A stretch of DNA of 12,118 nt, taken from assembly GCA_002685275.1 (NCBI GenBank), contig NYWX01000003.1, positions 1 to 12,118 of the forward strand, read 5' to 3'. The notes under the pieces are model-generated. The model did not search any database. It was given only the letters and a program-made list of their open reading frames with translations, and had not been told where the DNA came from. This DNA is from Gammaproteobacteria bacterium. GTDB lineage: Bacteria > Pseudomonadota > Gammaproteobacteria > Woeseiales > Woeseiaceae. Below are positions 8,585-12,118 of this stretch, piece after piece (position 1 is the first letter of the stretch; every line of letters begins with the position of its first letter). The position numbers and the translations under genes were made by a program.

Positions 8585-9271
8585 ATGAATAAAATAGATT
8601 ACATCGTAATAATTGTATTTTCAATCGTTATTGTGATGGCAGGTTTAGCGTTTCGAAAACGTGGCTCTGATATGAAATCTTATTTTGCCGCGGGTGGTTC
8701 TGTGCCTTGGTCAATAAGTGGACTGTCATTATTTATGAGTTTCTTTTCTGCTGGTACTTTTGTTGTGTGGGGTTCTATCGCTTATGAATTAGGGTGGGTT
8801 GCAATTACGATTCAAATGGCCATGTGTCTTGGAGGTTTTTTAGTTGCTTATATTATGGCGCCGGCCTGGCGTAAAACGAATAGTTTAACCGCGGCAGAAT
8901 TTGTGAGAAATAGGTTGGGTGATAGAACACAGAAGTTTTACACCTATTTGATTCTTATTTTATCCTTAGCATATACCGGAGCGTTTTTATATCCTGTGGC
9001 TAAAATCGTAAATGTTTCCAGTGGATTTCCAATTACTACATGTGTAATAATCTTGGGGTTGTTAATATTATTATACACGGTTGTTGGCGGACTATGGGCT
9101 GTAATAGTTACAGATGTTTTGCAATTTGTTATTTTGACCGCAGCAGTGTTCATTGTTGTTATTTTGTCTGTAAAATCGGTAGGTGGTTTTGACAATTTTA
9201 TACAACAAGTACCAGAAAACTTTTTTGATTGGACAAGTGGTGAATATAGTTGGTGGTTTATCGATCATTAA
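8585..9271 (+). CDS. Sodium:solute symporter (SSS), C-terminally truncated
   Basis: This is the N-terminal part of an SSS/SSF-family Na+-coupled permease. It begins MNKIDYIVI with a first membrane helix, followed by the typical RKRGSDMKSYFAAGG linker, SLFMSFFSAGTFVVWG, TAAEFVRNRLGDRTQ and TVVGGLWAVIVTDVLQF, giving about six helices. Full-length family members are about 450-600 aa with 11-15 helices; this one stops at 228 aa just after EYSWWFI, where others continue into further helices including the later Na+-site helix. The truncated product is therefore probably non-functional, that is a pseudogene or an assembly artefact. The stop region overlaps the end of the convergent phosphatase gene by 14 bp. 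The intact form would probably import a sugar or sugar acid made by the upstream enzymes. A purine-rich AAAGGAGA lies 18 nt before the ATG, further away than usual. Confidence 0.85.
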   Translation: MNKIDYIVIIVFSIVIVMAGLAFRKRGSDMKSYFAAGGSVPWSISGLSLFMSFFSAGTFVVWGSIAYELGWVAITIQMAMCLGGFLVAYIMAPAWRKTNSLTAAEFVRNRLGDRTQKFYTYLILILSLAYTGAFLYPVAKIVNVSSGFPITTCVIILGLLILLYTVVGGLWAVIVTDVLQFVILTAAVFIVVILSVKSVGGFDNFIQQVPENFFDWTSGEYSWWFIDH

Positions 9272-10940
9272 GATACCATTTAAAATTACCTTTACTTCCA
9301 GTTCGTTTTATAGTCCGCGGCCATCCATTCATTTGTGATTCATTTTCTAATGTTACATCAGAAAATCTTGGCCAACAGTTAAAGGTAACTGATTTTTCAT
9401 TTTTATTAAAAACAATCAAACCAAATCCATCGCTTAACTTATTTTTACTTTCAATATTGGCGTAAGCGATCATGGTTATTTTGTTACCCATACCATCTTC
9501 ATAATCGCCAGTAAATGGCAGTGGATTATTGGGGTTATTGTTAGCTCCAGGTTTTTCATCCAATGGATGCCACCACCTGCGGTAATAGTTATTTACAATG
9601 GCAGGTGCGACAAACGAAAATGGTCCGTCGCGATAATCATCAATTCCGTGCTGAACAAGCGTAGCTAGATGTTGATCTCCAGCTAAATGAACTGCACCTG
9701 CATTTTGGATCATTTTTAACGCTTTTTTTCTGCCCTTTTGAGGCCAGCCGTTAGAATCTAAATCAGCATGTAAGTAATTTTCAAAATTCCCATGTCTATG
9801 TGCTCCTCCACAAAACCCAGTTTGTGAAAGAACGGCTTTAAAATGAACATTTTTGTATTGTTCTCCCCAATTCTTTAAAAAACTAATTTGCCTGTCCCCT
9901 AACAACTTAAGTCCTTCCAGATCTATGGTATTAGGGTCGTATTCTTTATTAAGAATATGGTCGGGCCTTGGTCCTTGTTGGGGTATCTTTCCAAGTGGTG
10001 CACTCTTAAATTTCCTGTCCTCTATTATGGCAAAGTCTATACCACCAATATTAAGATTAGTATAGTAAACCCCAATTCCTTGTTCGACAGGGGTTGGGTC
10101 GTATGGATCAGGTAAGTGAGCTGTCTGACAGCGCTCAACCATTTTCACATATTCGTGGTGATAAAAATAGCCGCCGCTATCTCCGCTTTGCGAAGATCCA
10201 ACAATGCCTCCTTCTCCCCATAAATTGCCCTGACCAATATCATGATCGTCAGGAATGGTGACACAGGGCCGTTCGCGAAATAATTCACGAAATTGTAGTC
10301 CAAACAAAAGCCATGCAGCAGTATGTTCTTTGTGATCATAGCTTTGATCACCTGCAAAGAAAATCATATCAGGATCAAAATGATTAACATTGCGAATATA
10401 TTCATCACGTGATCCCCTATCCTTATTTGAATTACAATTTAGTGATGCAACCACCACTTCATTTTTATCAATTGGATTTTTACGAATAAGCCCCTGAAAT
10501 ACTGCGTCATTACCATGTCGTAATCTATATTGAACATCTTTAGTATTATCCCAATTTTCGATCCTAAATAGTGAAGACCATCCAATTTCATTAACTTTTT
10601 GCGTTGAAACTAACTTCCAAAGACCATCTTTTAGAAGTTCTAAACGTACATCTCTTGACTCTTTTGGATATAAAGGGAATAGCTGAGCTGTCATTTTCAT
10701 GACATTATTTTGGGTTGTATATATCCCAAAACAAATAACTTCATCCCTTGGAACATCCACATCTATGATACTTTCTGGGTTGTTTTTAACCTTTTCAGCG
10801 TGATTCCACCAGTCATTAACACAATATGTGTCTAAATCATCAAAAGGAGCTTTTGTGAATGTGTTTTCTTGTCCACATGAGAAAAATGCACAAATGCATA
10901 ACGTACTTAAATATAGTTGTAGTTTAAATCGATTCATCAT
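9258..10940 (-). CDS. PhoD-like metallophosphatase, putative lipoprotein
   Basis: This is a calcineurin-like/PhoD-type metallophosphoesterase of 560 aa, expected to hydrolyse phosphoesters at the cell surface or in the periplasm. The N-terminus is a lipoprotein signal ending F-F-S-C22. Two adjacent ATGs (10940 and 10937) could start it. An N-terminal beta-rich region of about 165 residues precedes the phosphatase core. Metal and active-site motifs are D198-Q-S-Y-D-H (after FFAG), I-P-D231-D-H233-D-I-G-Q-G-N, and the late G-D422-Q-H424 motif. The C-terminus ends soon after NGWPRTIKRTG; from memory, relatives continue for tens of residues after the GWPxTI block, so the tail may be cut at the same point where the symporter is cut. 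The catalytic core appears complete. It is divergent from a ThuA-like lipoprotein gene, and no clear functional link to the left-hand gene run is visible. Confidence 0.85.
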   Translation of the reverse strand: MMNRFKLQLYLSTLCICAFFSCGQENTFTKAPFDDLDTYCVNDWWNHAEKVKNNPESIIDVDVPRDEVICFGIYTTQNNVMKMTAQLFPLYPKESRDVRLELLKDGLWKLVSTQKVNEIGWSSLFRIENWDNTKDVQYRLRHGNDAVFQGLIRKNPIDKNEVVVASLNCNSNKDRGSRDEYIRNVNHFDPDMIFFAGDQSYDHKEHTAAWLLFGLQFRELFRERPCVTIPDDHDIGQGNLWGEGGIVGSSQSGDSGGYFYHHEYVKMVERCQTAHLPDPYDPTPVEQGIGVYYTNLNIGGIDFAIIEDRKFKSAPLGKIPQQGPRPDHILNKEYDPNTIDLEGLKLLGDRQISFLKNWGEQYKNVHFKAVLSQTGFCGGAHRHGNFENYLHADLDSNGWPQKGRKKALKMIQNAGAVHLAGDQHLATLVQHGIDDYRDGPFSFVAPAIVNNYYRRWWHPLDEKPGANNNPNNPLPFTGDYEDGMGNKITMIAYANIESKNKLSDGFGLIVFNKNEKSVTFNCWPRFSDVTLENESQMNGWPRTIKRTGSKGNFKWYLNDR

Positions 10941-11071
10941 TATTTATTTAATTTTAACAGATGGAACTATATGCACAGGTTTTTGTTTCCTGATAAATGA
11001 ATGTATCTAAGGTCATCAGAAAAATCATTTCAAGTAAGTTTCTAATCTGTGAGAGTTGTAATTTACCATTT

Positions 11072-11088
11072 CTAAACTTTGTGTTTAG
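11072..11088. repeat. Small inverted repeat CTAAAC-n5-GTTTAG
   Basis: Perfect 6-bp arms at 11072-11077 and 11083-11088 flank a TTTGT loop in the divergent intergenic region. It is too short and AT-rich for a convincing terminator. It could be an operator or leader hairpin of the phosphatase transcript, or chance. Confidence 0.3.
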
Positions 11089-11096
11089 GCTCCTGC

Positions 11097-11114
11097 AATA
11101 ATAATAATAATAAT
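11097..11114. repeat. AAT trinucleotide microsatellite, six units
   Basis: Six tandem AAT units are directly visible between the small inverted repeat and the candidate -7 elements. Tracts like this can vary in length by slippage and alter promoter spacing, but nothing here shows that it does. Confidence 0.8.
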
Positions 11115-11133
11115 TTTATACATTGTATTCAAA

Positions 11134-11141
11134 CAAATGTA
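11134..11141 (-). promoter_or_regulatory. Candidate -7 element for the metallophosphatase gene
   Basis: The minus strand reads TACATTTG, a full match to TAnnTTTG, pointing toward the phosphatase gene. It would give an untranslated leader of roughly 190 nt, which is long, and no -33 TTG is seen at the expected distance. Tentative. Confidence 0.25.
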
Positions 11142-11167
11142 AAAATAATTGCAATATATGTAAAAAT
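11137..11167. repeat. 10-bp direct repeat ATGTAAAAAT at 21-bp period
   Basis: The two copies are 11137-11146 and 11158-11167. Their starts are 21 bp apart, two helical turns, between the two divergent candidate -7 elements. This is the spacing expected for tandem regulator half-sites on one DNA face. The AT-rich context makes chance possible. Confidence 0.4.
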
Positions 11168-11195
11168 TAGAGTGAAATAGTATCCAGTTTAGGAT

Positions 11196-11203
11196 TAAAT
11201 TTG
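11196..11203 (+). promoter_or_regulatory. Candidate Bacteroidota -7 element for the ThuA-like gene
   Basis: TAAATTTG matches the TAnnTTTG -7 consensus of the Bacteroidota primary sigma factor and ends 21 bp before ATG 11225. No TTG -33 element is seen at the usual 19-21 bp spacing, so the promoter would be weak or activator-dependent. Short matches of this kind also occur by chance in AT-rich DNA. Confidence 0.4.
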
Positions 11204-11224
11204 TAAATTAAATAAATTTTAAAG

Positions 11225-12118
11225 ATGAAAATTTATAGTTGGTATTTAAAGATTTGGTTAATAGTTCTTTTCGGAAGCCTTTCAGGATGCAATCCAGGCA
11301 AAAAAGATTCAGAGGTCGATATAAAAACAACAGAAATTTTAGATACTTCTTCTACTGAACAGTGGTTGAAATTTGTTGGTAATACCCATAGTCCTCATAT
11401 AGTGCTCATCTCTGGAGATGAGGAGTATCGTTCAGAGGAGGCATTGCCACAATTGGCTAAGATATTATCTGAAAAACATGGATTTAATTGTACAGTACTT
11501 TTTGCACAGAAACCTGACAAGCCTGGAGTTGTAAATCCAAAATACCTAAAGAATATTGCAGGGTTGCAGCATTTACAAACCGCTGATTTGATGGTGATTT
11601 TTACCAGATTTAGGGAGTTGCCAGATGATCAGATGAAAGAAATCGATAATTATTTAAAAAGTGGAAGACCAGTAATAGGTATGCGCACTTCAACACACGC
11701 CTTTAGTTTTCCAATGACTGATTCTGCATCTGTCTGGCATCATTATAGCCACAATTATGACGGCCCAATTAAAGAATGGAAAGGTGGTTTTGGTCGCCTT
11801 GTTCTTGGGGAGCGATGGGTATCTCATCATGGGCATCACCGACACCAAAGCACATTGGGAATCATCGATGAAAACGCGAAAAGTCATCCAATAACTAGAG
11901 GGATCAATAATGGAGATATATGGGGGGCATCAGATGTCTATGAAGTGCGGTTACCTCTTCTTGGTGATTCCCAACCCATTATTTTAGGGCAGGTAATGAA
12001 TAGGAAAGGCGAATTTGATGAGAATGATAGGTTTTATGGAATGCGACCAACTGATAATGAAATAGCTGAATTCAATAATAAAGGCTTTAAGGCAAACGAC
12101 CCCATGATGCCGATAGCT
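11225..12118 (+). CDS. ThuA-like domain lipoprotein, 3' partial
   Basis: The gene starts at ATG 11225 and stays open for 298 codons to the window edge, so its 3' end is missing. The N-terminus is a clear lipoprotein signal, L-S-G-C22, after a hydrophobic stretch. From about residue 58 the protein resembles ThuA-like proteins (PF06283, glutamine-amidotransferase-like flavodoxin fold): HIVLISGDEEYRSEEALPQL, then a strand DLMVIFTRFRELPDDQM, and RPVIGMRTSTHAF. A histidine-rich WVSHHGHHRHQ follows at about residues 199-209. Secreted ThuA-like proteins are common in Planctomycetota and Bacteroidota glycan-degradation regions and are often fused to or next to other domains; the biochemical role of this type is not established. 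An AT-rich leader of only about 15-20 nt would follow the candidate promoter at 11196-11203. The domain call is fairly sure; the function is unknown. Confidence 0.8.
   Translation, partial: MKIYSWYLKIWLIVLFGSLSGCNPGKKDSEVDIKTTEILDTSSTEQWLKFVGNTHSPHIVLISGDEEYRSEEALPQLAKILSEKHGFNCTVLFAQKPDKPGVVNPKYLKNIAGLQHLQTADLMVIFTRFRELPDDQMKEIDNYLKSGRPVIGMRTSTHAFSFPMTDSASVWHHYSHNYDGPIKEWKGGFGRLVLGERWVSHHGHHRHQSTLGIIDENAKSHPITRGINNGDIWGASDVYEVRLPLLGDSQPIILGQVMNRKGEFDENDRFYGMRPTDNEIAEFNNKGFKANDPMMPIA

Noticed and set aside
9250..9465. Plus-strand open frame after the truncated symporter, considered as the rest of the symporter after a frameshift
   Set aside because: Its translation has no symporter-like helices or motifs, while the opposite strand reads as phosphatase C-terminal sequence, so the symporter loss is not a simple frameshift.
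10145..10357. Second open frame on the minus strand inside the phosphatase gene
   Set aside because: It overlaps the phosphatase active-site motifs in another frame and has no family resemblance.

Overview
The window looks like a piece of a Bacteroidota genome, most likely a marine or algal-polysaccharide-degrading Flavobacteriia-type organism. The DNA is AT-rich, ribosome binding sites are weak or absent, and a TAnnTTTG promoter motif is present. Most exported proteins carry a lipobox or a plain signal peptide, and the gene content is that of a sulfated-polysaccharide degrader. No rRNA, tRNA, CRISPR array or insertion sequence was seen.

Left part (1-9271, all + strand) is one tightly packed gene run. 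In order it holds: a GH106-type alpha-L-rhamnosidase (5' end outside the window); a lipoprotein S1 sulfatase with a formylglycine-type CSATR motif; a secreted FAD-dependent oxidoreductase with an N-terminal beta-sandwich module; a small exported protein carrying a DAISGAT motif like the covalent-FMN site of FMN_bind/NqrC/RnfG proteins; a short CstA-type transporter; and the first part of a sodium:solute symporter. Spacings are +61, about +4 to +40, +4, -4 and +60 bp, so this is probably one operon. A reasonable model is desulfation and cleavage of a rhamnose-containing sulfated glycan, a flavin-based oxidation step outside the cytoplasm, and uptake of small products by the two permeases. The model is inference; no SusC/SusD pair lies inside the window.

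At 9258-9271 the picture changes abruptly. The symporter stops after 228 codons, less than half the family length, and a convergent lipoprotein PhoD-like metallophosphatase on the minus strand (9258-10940) ends in the same 14 bases, apparently without the C-terminal tail I would expect. This looks like a rearrangement or assembly junction, and a GATC lies exactly where both reading frames seem to lose their family character.

Right part (9258-12118): the metallophosphatase is divergent from a ThuA-like lipoprotein gene that runs off the right edge (11225-12118). They share a 284-bp intergenic region with candidate Bacteroidota -7 elements for each direction, a 10-bp direct repeat at 21-bp spacing, a small inverted repeat and an AAT microsatellite.
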